Assembly (NCBI GenBank): GCA_032629725.1
Contig: JAFEVB010000029.1
Coordinates: 868,001 to 932,000 of the forward strand
DNA length: 64,000 bases
Reading direction: 5' to 3'
DNA from: Gremmenia infestans
Lineage: Eukaryota > Ascomycota > Leotiomycetes > Helotiales > Hamatocanthoscyphaceae
The notes below the pieces were generated by a model. The model was not told the DNA's origin, did not search any database, and saw only the letters and a list, made by a program, of their open reading frames with translations. The number at the start of each line of letters is the position of its first letter. Position 1 is the first letter of the stretch. Shown one piece after another: positions 11,409 through 22,325 of this stretch. Position numbers and translations under genes: made by a program.

Positions 11409-11927
11409 CTACCACTCTTCATCAGCATCATACGATGAATCATACCCCTGCTTCGCCCTAAAAGTATCCTCTCCCAGTTTCCCCATTCCCACAAACATTT
11501 TCTTCTCAGCATCTCCCGTCATGAACCTCCCAGTCAGAACGTTGTAACGCCGCATGTCTTGCGGCATCCAATCATACAACAGTCCCTTCAAATGCGCGGG
11601 GCCTCCTTCCAGCACACCGAGAGATTGTCTGAGGGGAACGCATAGGCCTTGCAGATTTATATGGATTCTGTAGAAGGATTTGCAAGTGACGCCGAGACAT
11701 GTTGAGGTGACGGGGTCGAGGAAGCTGAAGACGAGGGTTTGCAGCTCTGGAGGTAGAGTATTAAGGAGTGGACGTCCCTGGGCTTTATTTTTAGACATTA
11801 GTTCTGAGGCTGATGGTAGCGTTGAGTCGGAGGGGGATGCTCGACTGGACTGACCTTGTTCTGGAGCTGGGTTGGCTCGGTGTCTTGGTTTTACTTTCAT
11901 GGCGCTCTTCGTTTTTCTCTTCGCCAT
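11409..11927 (-). CDS. Small F-box domain protein
   Basis: A single exon encodes 172 aa. The first 50 residues are basic and low-complexity (MAKRKTKSAMKVKPRHR...). An F-box follows at about residues 55-92: LLNTLPPELQTLVFSFLD, then the conserved CLGVTCKSFY. F-box proteins link substrates to the SCF (Skp1-cullin) ubiquitin ligase through Skp1. The remaining 80 residues (a YDWMPQDMRRY region, then an acidic end) hold no WD40 or LRR repeats, so the substrate-binding part is short and unrecognised. Small F-box proteins of this kind are common in filamentous ascomycetes. The Met at 11927 opens the frame, with no good upstream alternative. Confidence 0.75.
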   Translation of the reverse strand: MAKRKTKSAMKVKPRHRANPAPEQGQSSRASPSDSTLPSASELMSKNKAQGRPLLNTLPPELQTLVFSFLDPVTSTCLGVTCKSFYRIHINLQGLCVPLRQSLGVLEGGPAHLKGLLYDWMPQDMRRYNVLTGRFMTGDAEKKMFVGMGKLGEDTFRAKQGYDSSYDADEEW

Positions 11928-12457
11928 GATTGCGTCGATTAATCGCCCAGGGTCTTGGGCGTGATTTTTGATGTTGAAGACAATTATTAGCTTTTTGAAT
12001 CTTCCAGGTTGGAGTGATCATGGAGATCAGTTGAGAGTTGAAGGGCACATGGTGGTACTACCTGAAGTTTTATACTTATACGCAACTTCTTGGCGGTGGA
12101 AGCCTAGTAAGTACTGTTTGTTACCTGTTATTGAATGAGATTTTTATCTGGGTTGAATTCAATTCACACTGTCTAAAATTCAGTGCAACAGTACAATATT
12201 CGCCACTAGATCCCTCGCTATCATTCGCATCTAGAATGATAGCAACATCTCTATCCCTATTATAGATGTTGCACATCTTCAAATAACAGCACTGATTTGA
12301 TACAAAGCGGCCAATATCATTGCACGACATGGGCCTACTTGTACCCAACTGGTACGTACCTTAATCTATTAGGTAAGACTTAATCTTGGTACCTAGGTAT
12401 ATGAGGAGTACGCCTCTTACCCCGCTTTTAAATTACAAGTAAGTAAATTAAAGCAAG
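11928..12457. promoter_or_regulatory. Upstream region with GTAC-rich block
   Basis: This is the shared upstream region of the F-box gene (-) and the exonuclease gene (+). At 12341-12402 it has repeated GTAC-containing words (GTACCC, GGTACGTACC, GGTACCTAGG). Similar blocks occur upstream of other genes in the window. I infer no specific factor. Confidence 0.35.
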
Positions 12458-13367
12458 ATGAAAGTCGCCATGGAGACAAAGGTTATCGATACCGCAGAGG
12501 GAATTGGAAGTCTGGTTGACAGGCTCGACGTCGTCCACAATCCAAACGACTGGCACTACTCGCCTAGCATATAAGACTTACATCGATCTCGAAGGTGTAG
12601 ACCTCTGCCGCGAGGGCTCCCTTTCTATCGTCACCCTTATGATCGATGTTGGAGTCCCAACCAGATGGGTCTATCTCATCGATGTGCATATTCTGGGTGC
12701 ACAAGCATGCAACACTGCAGGTGTCAACCGGACGACGCTAAAGGATATCTTTCAGGATGAGAAGGTCCCAAAGGTCTTCTTCGACGTTCGCAATGATTCA
12801 GATGCCATGTTTTCACATTTTGGTGTGGCGTTGCAGGGAGTGGAGGATGTTCAGCTTATGGAGAGTGCCATGAGGAAGACTACAGCATCGAGGAAATTCC
12901 TTAGTGGCTTGACCAAATGCATTGAGAAGGATATGCTTATGGCGCTTGTCCGGGGAAACCTAGCGACTTGGAAGCAGGTGAAAGAGAAAGGCGAGCGGTT
13001 ACTCAGACCTGAAGCTGGCGGTTCCTATGAGGTTTTCAATCAGCGCCCGATCCCCGAGGATATTATTTCTTACTGTGTTGGTGATGTTCAGTACCTCCCT
13101 GAGTTACGGGATAGGTACTGGGGCATGCGGGCATTCCGGTGGCGCGACCTAGTCAAGGAAGAATCCATGAAGCGCGTCTCGGAGTCTCAGAAACTGGAGT
13201 ACCAATCCCATGGCTCAGGCAAGGCAGTGGCTTCGTTGAACGAAGACCAAAATAGGACTTTGGATCAATGGAACTATGTACCTCCAGCTCCCGAGTTGTC
13301 GTCCGAGGATTTGACGATTATAGTTATGAAGACTGAACGAGGGTGGAGGCAAGAGCCTCCGTCATGA
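12458..13367 (+). CDS. 3'-5' exonuclease domain protein (EXD1/RNase D-like) with apparent frameshift
   Basis: The protein starts well at Met 12458 (VIDTAEGIGSLVDRLD), but that frame stops at TAA near 12572. The domain continues one frame over with TYIDLEGVDLCREGSLSIVTLMI and runs to 13367. Skipping one base near 12571 (the ATATAAG stretch) joins SPSI to KTYIDLEG with no other change. The DEDD-type exonuclease signature is visible. IDLEG has the first Asp and Glu, FFDVRNDSDAMF lies in the second block, and SYCVGDVQYLPELRDRYW is the third. About 90 residues of unassigned tail follow the domain. These enzymes trim RNA or DNA from the 3' end. A 58-nt intron (GTCTGG to CCTAG) could also restore the frame but would delete the conserved LVDRL. 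It is frameshifted or mis-assembled. Confidence 0.6.
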
Positions 13368-13885
13368 TTTATGGTCTATGGATTCCTGCAAGGATTGATT
13401 TTGCAATAAAATCATCCATCCATTCCTTCCTTCCTTCCTCACTAATTCGCAACAAGTGGATTCGGAAGGGTAAATCTAGAGTGTATTTGATGTACTATCG
13501 AACAAACTGGCTCGTTGACTTCCTCACATGTTCATACTTTGCATTTATTGGCCTTCTGTGATTGCGTTGGAAAAGAAAATGGGTGTAGAGGGATGTTGGG
13601 AATTTATATCCATCTATGGATGTGCTCTTCCACCGGAAGAATGAATTATTCGAGGGAGGAAAGCGCGATGGACTAGGTAGGGGATGTGAGGTGAGTTATT
13701 GAGGTCGAGGGCTCTATACAGCACTGAAAGGATCAATTGATAAGGCATTTATTTGGTGGTGGATTGATTGATAACCGTTAGAGTTGACTTGTAAATTTAG
13801 TTAATTTATATTTTCACCAGCAAACATAATCAATCCTCCACGGCCACGACAGCAATCATACATCTACCTACCCTTTTCAGTCAAC
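13368..13885. other. Intergenic between convergent genes
   Basis: This holds the 3' flanks of the exonuclease and aminopeptidase genes, with a short CCATCCATTCCTTCCTTCC tract near 13416-13438. There is no gene. Confidence 0.5.
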
Positions 13886-16800
13886 TCACGCATACCCATG
13901 CGTCTTTAACCACTCCAGGATAACACTCGCATCCCTCTCTTTATACGCCGCCCTGCCCAGTATCGTATCACTAACCACGCCGAGCGTGCGATCATAGCCC
14001 CTATTATCCTTGCCCTCAAAGAACTTCTTAATCTCCAGCTCTTTCTCCCTCTCATTGAACTTCTGCAACGACAATTTCAAGAACCGATCCAAAACCACCA
14101 TGTTCTTGCTCAAGCGCGCATGTATACTCTCAAAGTTGTCCTGGATATACTTCCAATTCAGGCCTCGGGTTTTGGGGTTCGCAGCTAGTGCCATGGAGCC
14201 GGTATGCACATCCTGTGTTGCGACTTCGGTGAAGATGAATTTGTGGTATTGAGGAAGGAGATCGAGGTTTTGCAGACGGCCCATGGCGCGAAGAGCGATT
14301 TCTTTACCATCGACTGAGGGTGTGGTGTGCCATTCTTTCTTGAGGGCTTCGTACTCGGCCGTGTCACCATGACGCATGGCGATGCCGAAGATGGTGCTGC
14401 GGAGATTGGGATGGATCGCAGATTTATCGGTGCCGGAGGTGTAGAGTTGGAAACGGCGCTTTGCTTCGGCGGTCGCCCTATGGTCTGTTAGAGGTGTTGT
14501 TTGCGAGAGGAAGGAAGACTGACTGTTCATGGCCGTTCAAACCTGCCGTTAGAAGGAGAAGCGAGCGGAGCTGGGTCGTAAGAAATTCATCGTTTGGTGA
14601 TGTCTCCCAGCCGATCTTCTCAACAGCAGGAGTGATCAGCTTGAGTGTGAACTTCTTCAAGCCTTCCGAGACTGCAGTATCCTCCGAGAAGATTGATTTG
14701 ACAGTTCCGAGTGAACCTAGGATTTGTGACCAAACCAAATAATTCGTCTCGGACTGAAATCCTTCTACAAATGCAAGCAATCCAGGGGTAGCAGCCTCTC
14801 CGGACAGAGCCAATGCACCAGCGTCACCAATCAGACCTAATCTTATCAGCAGTTACCGAAGAAGCAAAGCCGGGAGGGAGACTTACCGATCTTGTCAGAA
14901 ACACTAAGGCGGTCAATCTGGGTACCCAGCTTTGCCAATCTTGCAGGAGGGTAGTTGGTTCTATAGAAGCCAGCATTATCCTTGTTAATTTTGTAGAATT
15001 CGTCGTCGACATCTCTAACGAAGTCTTCCTTCTTGGTAAGGCCAATGGAGGCTGCTCCCTTAGTGCCAACCTTGCCTTCAAACCCAAGAGGCACCCACCA
15101 AGTCGTAGAGTCATCCTCTGCCTTGACATCACCGGTAGACAAGTAGCGAGACTGCCTGACACCGAGTTGGCCTGGCTCTTCTGCAACTGTAACGACAGGA
15201 AATCCGATTTTGCGGATCCAAGGATCAATCAAAGTGTTCACATCTTGGCCTGAAGCCTGGCTCAATGCTGACCAGAGATCTGCCGTAGTGGCGTTTCCAT
15301 ATGCATGAGCTTTGAGATAGTTGGAAACACCTTTCAGGAAAGTTTCTTGCCCGAGATGTGTAGCCAGCATGCGGATAGTAGAGCTGCCCTTGAGGTAGCT
15401 GATGGCATCGAAAATCTGATCGACATCTAAAGCATCTTTGACCGGGACTTCAATAGCATGAGAGCTGCGAAGCGAGTCCAATGTGAACGCAGTTTGCATG
15501 CCCTCGGAGACGAATTGAGGCCAGACGTTCCAGTCTGGGTGGAGGTGATCTGTTGCGAGCCATCCAACCCAAGTAGCAAAGCCCTCGTTGAGCCAGAGTT
15601 CACTCCACCAATCCATTGTGACGAGATCACCAAACCATTGGTGGGCTAGTTCGTGGGCAACGACGTATGCGATTCTGTTCTTGAATCTAGCATCCGACGT
15701 CTTCTCGTCAAATAGTACAGCTGTTGTTCTATATGTTACAAGACCCCAGCCCTCTAAATTAGCGTCAGTAATTTCCACAGAAGTATGGTGATTGAAGTGA
15801 GCGGGTATTTTGCCTCTGGAAGCAAGATGTATGGATTAAGAGAATTAACGAACCCATTGCACCGTGAGACTAAAATATGAATTAGTAGGTAGGGTTACAC
15901 AGCGCGCAGTTGATGAGCACGTGAGGACTTACAAATTCGTGAACTGCAAGTAAATCCGATTTTGGAAGTGGATAATCAATGTCAAAAATTTCCGAATAGT
16001 AATCGATGATCTTGGGGGCATGATCAAGAGCATATTGGGCCTGGCTCTTCAATCCTCTAGTTGTGTAAACACGGACCGGAATATTCTTGCCCTCGTATTT
16101 GCGCTCCGTGAATGCTTCAACGTACTCAAAGTCACCCATGGCCCAGGTCAATAGGTAGGTGCTCATGATTGGTGTTCTGTCAAACGAAACAATTTTGTAG
16201 CCGTCCTTGGCCTTCTTGGTCTCCTTTTCGGGCATATTGCTTAAAGCAACTTGGTCTTCAGGAAGCTCAATTTGGAAGTCAAAGGTGGCCTTCAAGTTGG
16301 GCTCGTCAAAGCACGGGAATGCTCTGCGTGCATCACAACTCTCGAATTGGGTTGAAAACATCACGTGGTCTTCGCCGTCTTTTGGTACAGATGTCGCTGG
16401 AGGGACGACTGGTTTGTATTTCGATCGATAGAACCCGGCCATGTCATTGTTGATAGTTCCTTGGAACTTGATGACAAGGGTAGCCTTCTCAGAAACTGGC
16501 AATTCGTCCGTGAAGAAAAGAGTTGCACGTTGTCTAGGAGCATCATACGAGATGTCACTAGCTTTAAAGGACTTCTGGTCTATGGAAACCTCGGCACTAT
16601 GAATCTTGAGCTGATGAGAGTTCAAGACGATCTCTTTGGTTGTCTTGGTGATCTTCGAGAGGATGCCAACAGTTCCCTGATAGCTGAAAGCGCCACCTAG
16701 TTCGATATCATAGATGGAGAGGTCATAGTTGACAGCCTTGACGGTATCTGGGAGAATGTCCCGGTCGAAGGTTTCGGAGGGAGCCATGGTGGCAAGTCCT

Positions 16801-17000
16801 CGTACAATTGGTGTTCTGAAAGGACTTCGTTTGCCTCTAATAGCCAAGAGCCGAGGGTTTGGCTGCAATCGAGGCTGTCTTCGTGGAGTATTGACCGTAC
16901 GAGTTTGGGAAGAACAAAAATGAAGATGGGCAACTCGGCTTGGGGGACAGACAAACTTATAAAGTCTTGAGGCAGAGACCAGGTTAGGTCTCTTCAACAT
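13886..17000 (-). CDS. M1-family zinc aminopeptidase (Ape2/Aap1 type)
   Basis: Five exons (15933-17000, 15854-15869, 14887-15753, 14524-14836, 13886-14477) give 951 aa, with phases closing exactly. The enzyme removes N-terminal residues from peptides. The zinc site is complete: HELAH at 395-399 and the downstream Glu418 in WLNEG. The substrate-binding GxMEN motif is assembled by a 16-nt exon and reads GAMEGW (359-364). An M1 N-terminal beta domain precedes the site and the ERAP1-like C-terminal helical domain follows it. The first 70 residues are basic, with no acidic residues, and look like a mitochondrial presequence. A second Met at residue 71 (MAPSETFDRD) is the usual cytosolic start, so dual targeting from two starts is plausible. 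It is divergent from CENP-W. Confidence 0.9.
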
Positions 17001-17260
17001 GAGTAGGTAGCGCGTGATATTCTAATATTGAGCTGAATTGGCAGGAGAGTAAGAGCCATTACCCAGTTGGGCATTCCAATCGCTCTGTTCTAGGGCGCTT
17101 AGCGTGTTGCTGCGGGTAGCAGCGGTCGGCGATTAATTGGCTGCCTTTTACGTTACCCCTGTTATTCACAAGGCTGAGCGGAATCAAAACATCAAGCTCA
17201 AGAGGAGAGAGGCAGGACATATACATCAACATACTTCAACACCCGAAACGCGCCCTCGTC
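17001..17260. promoter_or_regulatory. Divergent promoter, aminopeptidase / CENP-W
   Basis: There are 260 bases between the two start codons on opposite strands. I saw no TATA box. Both transcripts must be driven from this interval or from inside the flanking genes. Confidence 0.45.
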
Positions 17261-17682
17261 ATGGCAGCTGGTCAAAAGTTATATCCTCGCGCGACGGTCA
17301 AGAAGATTGTCAAGGCGCACTCCAAACGCAATGTCACCAAAAATGTCGATGTTCTGGTAAGCAGTGTTGACGCGTCTTCACAGAACAGCCTGCTGATGAT
17401 TTCTAGATCTTCCTGGATTACGCTCTCTTCCTACAAACGTACGCAATTCTTCCTGCTCTGCTCTTGATATCCCAGGGGCATGACATTCCCACAGAGATAG
17501 TGCTAACAGAATCTCACAGGTTGATGAAAGAGGCCAGCATCAACGCGAAACAGGCTGGGGAGCGGGGTATCAGTGCCAAAAGCGTCAAGAAAGTCACCGA
17601 GGTGTGTACTCTTATTGCGAATTCTTTGCTCCGTGTTAATCGGGCTCTGTCGTAGCTTTCTTTATCGAAGTTCAAGGGTTGA
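17261..17682 (+). CDS. CENP-W / Wip1-like histone-fold kinetochore protein
   Basis: Four exons (17261-17356, 17407-17438, 17520-17601, 17656-17682) give 78 aa in phase. The small protein is a single histone fold. YPRATVKKIVKAHSK forms the first helix. KNVDVLIFLDYALFLQTLMKEAS is the long central helix, split over two introns. AKSVKKVTE starts the third helix, and the last exon adds LSLSKFKG. CENP-W pairs with CENP-T in the inner kinetochore (the CENP-T-W-S-X complex) and binds centromeric DNA in the nucleus. The gene is too short and too split for ordinary open-frame detection. I chose the last exon because TAG at 17653-17655 is the only near acceptor that gives the expected FKG end. Confidence 0.8.
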
Positions 17683-18405
17683 CACCCACGAGCGAATCAA
17701 CGTGGAGGACAAGCACGAGGACGAGGATATAAACAGGCAAACACTGCCAGTGGTTGAACAACAACGAAGACAGTCTGCGCTCTTGATGCACTTTGTAGAG
17801 TCATAAGGTCAAGAGCAATGCGGCAAGCCTCGTGATAGAAGTGAAGGAGGCAATATTATGGCAAGGCTGCAGAAAACCTGGGGTAATGTAGGACGGTTTT
17901 ACAGGGGTTGGCGTAATAGCGGAAGCTTCAGCGTCATGGAGGGAATCGAGAGTCGAAATGCGAATTAAATTAAAGTAGTAAGATGATGCTAGAACTCTAT
18001 TCTGAGATTTCAATTGAGACGATGCGAAAAGAGATTTACCGTAAAAGCATTGCTTTGCCATCTAATGTTATATTATACCTCCTCTCCGCAGCGGCTTTCC
18101 TTCCTTCTGCTTCCTTGATATTCGAGTTCGCTTAAGATCGACAAGGCCAAGCTCTTTTTTTGAAGCGTGAACCTCACCTTTGACCATTAATACCACCTTA
18201 GGAAACCTACGAATAACTTTTCTCTCGACCCTTTCAGATTGTTAAAATTCACCCAGTAACTTGCTACTCTGTATTTACCATCTGCCACTGCCCTGGAAAA
18301 TTTCACACACCTACAGCACCGACACTTCAAGAACGATTGTACAACGCCCTCCCTCACTGCACCACAGATCAGCTTCACGCTTTCTTCAACCTTCACACCC
18401 TCACA
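17683..18405. other. Intergenic, no gene recognised
   Basis: This is the 3' flank of CENP-W and the promoter of the YAG7-like gene. From 18250 it becomes rich in C and CA-type dinucleotides, ending in a CCTTCACACCCTCACA stretch directly before the start codon. That is a typical pyrimidine-rich leader of a highly expressed fungal gene. Confidence 0.45.
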
Positions 18406-20013
18406 ATGGCTGCCTCTGTAACCCAAAACCCACCAGTCAAGTCGGAATCCAAGTCAGCAAAAAAGAAGAAGGCCAAGAGCGCGCCCGTCGAAGCTGCCCA
18501 AGCCCCCTCCGTCCCTGCGTCGAACAACCCTGCCGAGAGCAGCAACGGAGATGGCGCATACGAAAGCCCATATATTAAGGAGATGGAAAAGTATGCTCTC
18601 ATCATGGATTCCCTGATGCATCTCGCTAGGTGGTATACTTTGTTTTGACAGCTGGCAGCTAACCTAAGTTCAGGAACATCCGTGGCTTAACCAAGAAGAT
18701 TGTAAGTTGTTCTGTCACTCTGGCTGCATTGTAATGTGCTAATTGTTTGCCTCGCAGACCAATGCCTCCAAGGTTGATGGTATAGTCGCTGAGAATCCCG
18801 ATAAGACACTGGAGCAATTGGTCTCCGAACGCAAGATCAATGCCGACCAGAAGGCCCAACTACTCAAGAAGCCCTCCCTGGAGGCATCTCGCACACAATT
18901 GAAGGAGCAGATTGAGCAGTACAAGAAGTTCGACCAGGAATACAAGACTGCGGCTCAAGCTGAAAAGGCGCAGTTCGAGAAAACCTTCACTGAACGTTCA
19001 GTCAAGGAGTTGGAGGAGGCAGTTGCTGCAGCAAAGGCAGAGGCCGTGGCAAGCGCTAAGCAGGAGCAGGAAGATGGACTTCTAGCACTTTCACAATTCT
19101 TGAAACTGGCTGCTGTCCGAAGAACTAACGAGGAGAACCAAGACTCGCCTGAGAATATTGCTCTTGAGTCCCTGCTGGTAAAGGTCTACACTGGAGATCT
19201 CACTGCGGTTGGCTTCATGTCGAAGATCATCCAAGGTCCTACTGACCAGGTCGCAAGTCAAGAGGGTGACATCTTGCCGGTCACTTGTAGGTTTGCATGT
19301 CAATGAGCTTGTAGCATTAACTAACCTAAAATGCAGATGCCGATATCAAGAACGCCTACATCTCACTCCCACCTTCACCGCAAACTGCTATTGAGGCCGA
19401 GGAGACTCCCGCTATCGAGACGAAGGAGTACCCAATTGAAAGCGACCCTACCATTGCCAACGCCGGCCTCACCGAGCTCGACGCCCCGGCTGTCACAAGC
19501 TTGAACAATGGTGCACAGGAATCACATGAGATTCAGGGCGTCCCGCAAAACTCTGGCTTTGGCGACGGAGCTGCTAATGCGGCTGCTGAGTCAAACTGGG
19601 ACAACACAAACGACCTATCTCAATCTCAGGAATGGGTCGAGGTTCCTCGCGATGCTGCTGAGACCGATACTGGCATCACCGGTACCCCTGCCGCACCATC
19701 CAATGTGCAGAGCTGGGCCGATGACCAGCCAGACAGCCCATCTCAGGTAAGACTATATTCCTCAATTATTTTCTAGCACAACTAAGTAACCTTCAAACAG
19801 ACAATCACCCCAGCCGCACCCAAGGACGACGGCTTCCACGAAGTCCAACGCAACCGCGGCGGACGCGGCGGCCACTCCCGCGGAAACGAATCTCGTGGCG
19901 GCGGACGAGGAGGTGAGCGAGGCGGCCGTGGAGGATACCGAGGAGAATTCCGCGGTGGACGAGGCGGTAGAGGTGGACCTCGAGGAGGGCGCCGCGGAGG
20001 AGACGATGCCTAA
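18406..20013 (+). CDS. YAG7-like protein with RGG C-terminus
   Basis: Five exons (18406-18590, 18674-18701, 18758-19286, 19337-19746, 19801-20013) give 454 aa in phase. The N-terminus is Lys/Ser/Ala-rich and low-complexity. A predicted coiled coil at about 65-200 (KIVDGIVAEN region through EQIEQYKKFDQEY and ELEEAVAAAKAEA) is the YAG7 dimerisation-type region. A conserved helical part follows (LLALSQFLKLAAVRR ... FMSKIIQGP). Then comes an acidic, disordered stretch ending SNVQSWADDQP. The last about 55 residues are an RGG/RG box (HEVQRNRGGRGGHSRG...), a typical RNA-binding and arginine-methylation tail. Yeast Yag7 associates with ribosomes and RNA factors. An RNA-related role here is an inference from the RGG box. 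Confidence 0.75.
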
Positions 20014-21442
20014 ATGCACCAGTCCAAACCCCATGTAACATCACCTTCTTTGCTTGTTCTTTTGCAGCATCGCGGGCATGGCATAAGTTAATTGCATTTT
20101 TGTGGTACGCAACCCCGGAGCGTTTGTTTATACTCTTAATGCATGCACGCATCCTTGGCTTGGTTGGGGGGAGTGTATGGAAATGGGAGGGGGTGGGATT
20201 GGATTGGATTGGGAAGGCTGGTCTATGATGAGTGAAGTGATACATGGCTTTATGCTGTGGTCATTCGGAATCAATGGCAAACTGAACCCAAAACAAATCA
20301 GACATGCATGCGACTTCTGTGAATGTAATGTGATTGAACGATGAAAATTGTCTGTCTGAAATCGGCCAGTGCTAGATTGAGGGGAGGGGCGTGCTTTTGT
20401 CTTAGTTCCTTGCTACTTGTTTCCAACTATTTTTGGGAAGTTTTAGCCGGTATAAATGAAACTTAGAGATAGATCATCTGAGCAACAAGAAAAGCCAAAA
20501 AGGTGAGATTACTGCTCAGATTGGATGGACTTGGGATATATGGGAAGGAGAAGAAAGTTTAATAGATATAGGAATTCACATCCGTGTCACTTTGCCTCTC
20601 CTGCTTATCAGTTCTTGATCTAGCTAAATAGTAAATCCTGGACCTGAGTTCTAATGAGTTTCTTTCGATAGTTTGAAAACATGCTAAAAAGTTCATTCTT
20701 TGCCTCCTTGCTTCTGCTCTTTGGCAAGATGCTTTTCTTTGAGGAATATGAGCTTACATATATTACTATATGGTGGGATGAATATAGTAGCAGGCTGTGC
20801 TCTGATGAGAGGTATGAGGGTGACCTTCAGCTATTGTTTATCATATATCGACAAGTAGGAACACCAAACATATTCATGTCTAAACAAACATTCATTTTAA
20901 TTTCAAAAGATCAATGGCGGTAATAGCATAACTTACACAATTTTGGCGGGGCGAAGAAAGGGCCTTTCAACAACCAAACATTCATGACTCTGTTCAACCA
21001 CAAAGGTGGAGAGCAACGAAGATCGTAAAGATGGCCCACAGATCAGAAGGACCATCTCAGCTAGCAATCACCATTGTCTCACACCAAGATCGAAGAGAAA
21101 ATGCTCTGCTTCTAATACAGACTCTGGTATCTTCGGTCACCGAAGTTTCATAGTAATTCAAACCGCGAACAAAGGCCGGAAATCAGCGATGCCACATCCA
21201 CTAAGCTCCAAGTCTCATCCTTTTTCCAAACCAATGCAAGACTCGTCCCCTCAAGAACGCAGTCCTCAGGTAGCGCTCTCTACTTACCAGTACTATAGCT
21301 AATGTGTAATGAACCAGTTAAATTCTGACAGGGGAGAAGTCCAAATCCCACAGCACAACAACGCTTCATAACGGCGAAAAAAAAGAAGCCAGTATTGGAA
21401 TCACGATGCAGGTCGTTCTTTAGGAGAGATTTTATGCTACGT
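20014..21442. other. Intergenic, no gene recognised
   Basis: This is a 1.4-kb gap between the convergent YAG7-like and Nudix genes. Frames at 20681-20923 and 21006-21302 have no family features or plausible splice partners. There is a G-rich run near 20164-20212 (GGGGGG, GGGAGGGGGTGGGATTGGATTGGATTGGG). Confidence 0.45.
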
Positions 21443-22036
21443 TTATGCCGCGAGGGAAGGGGAGGCCTGCGAAGTTAACTGGGCTGCTGCCCTCAACCGG
21501 AACCCCTCTAAAATCACCGCCAGCTGACGCTCATTCGCCCACTTAATTTCAGTCCTCTTTCCATCCCTTATGACTTCTCCTTTTCTACATTCGTCCTCTG
21601 TAATCCAATGAAACGCCTGATGCTCCTCTTTATCCAAAGTGACTTCCAAGCCCTCAACCTCCACCTCGAAGCTAAACTTACACCATACACTCGCCTCTTC
21701 CACCCACTCATAACTCTCCCCCACCTGCCTTAGCACCTTAGTTGCTATCAAACCACTTTCTTCCCACAACTCCCTGATAGCGCCGGCAAGGATCGATTCA
21801 TCAGGGTCGCAGGACCCACCGGGGATTTCCCAGAGATTAGGCATGTAGTCTGTAGCAGAGCGTTGAACGATGAGCACATGGGTTGGATTAGAAGGAGAGA
21901 AGACCAGCGCGGCAGCGACTATGTGATGTTTTGAGGGGTGAGAGTTTAGGTAGTCTTTGACTTGGACATTGAAGGGGAAGAGGGTAGGGGAGGCGATGAA
22001 GGATGAGAGTGTCCCTGGTGGAGGTTTTGGTGCCAT
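21443..22036 (-). CDS. Nudix hydrolase
   Basis: A single exon encodes 197 aa when started at the Met at 22036 (MAPKPPPGTLSSF). The same frame is open back to 22246 (267 aa), but that extension is low-complexity and looks like leader. The Nudix box is perfect: G, five residues, E, seven residues, REL, W, EE, S, G, L, at about residues 74-96. It supplies the metal-binding glutamates that cleave nucleoside diphosphates linked to another group. Upstream, LIVQRSATDYMPNLWEIPGG is the usual strand-loop entry to the box. The substrate cannot be read from the sequence; fungal relatives are often annotated as MutT/NUDT-like. No lesion was seen. Confidence 0.82.
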   Translation of the reverse strand: MAPKPPPGTLSSFIASPTLFPFNVQVKDYLNSHPSKHHIVAAALVFSPSNPTHVLIVQRSATDYMPNLWEIPGGSCDPDESILAGAIRELWEESGLIATKVLRQVGESYEWVEEASVWCKFSFEVEVEGLEVTLDKEEHQAFHWITEDECRKGEVIRDGKRTEIKWANERQLAVILEGFRLRAAAQLTSQASPSLAA

Positions 22037-22325
22037 AATAATTCGTTGGGAGAGGAAAAGTGGTGGGTGGATGTGAAATGGCTTAAGTGTGGTAATACTA
22101 TTAAGTTTGTGAATGTTGCTGGGTTTTTTGGCGGTTGAGAACAAACGAGGCTGCTTAGATCGGATCGGTGCCAAAACATCCGCCGAGCCGCCTCTCCAAG
22201 AATAAAGAGAGCTAGCTGGGCTGGGGATAGCGTGCACGTCCCTCAAGTCTCTTCCGCTTCCAACATCCCGTTTACAGTACAGTACAGTAGGTACGAGTAA
22301 GGTTTACTGCGAGAGATGACGAGAG
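22037..22325. promoter_or_regulatory. Upstream region with CAGTACAGTACAGTAGGTAC block
   Basis: This lies between the Nudix start and the next plus-strand gene. A GTAC-rich direct repeat sits at 22274-22294. Confidence 0.3.

Noticed and set aside
12508..12565. A 58-nt intron in the exonuclease gene to explain the frame change
   Set aside because: It keeps the frame but removes the conserved LVDRLD segment, so a one-base shift explains the sequence better. It is not excluded without RNA data.
19762..20245. Two minus-strand frames over the RGG-coding exon
   Set aside because: Repetitive GGN codons open the other strand. There is no independent coding evidence.
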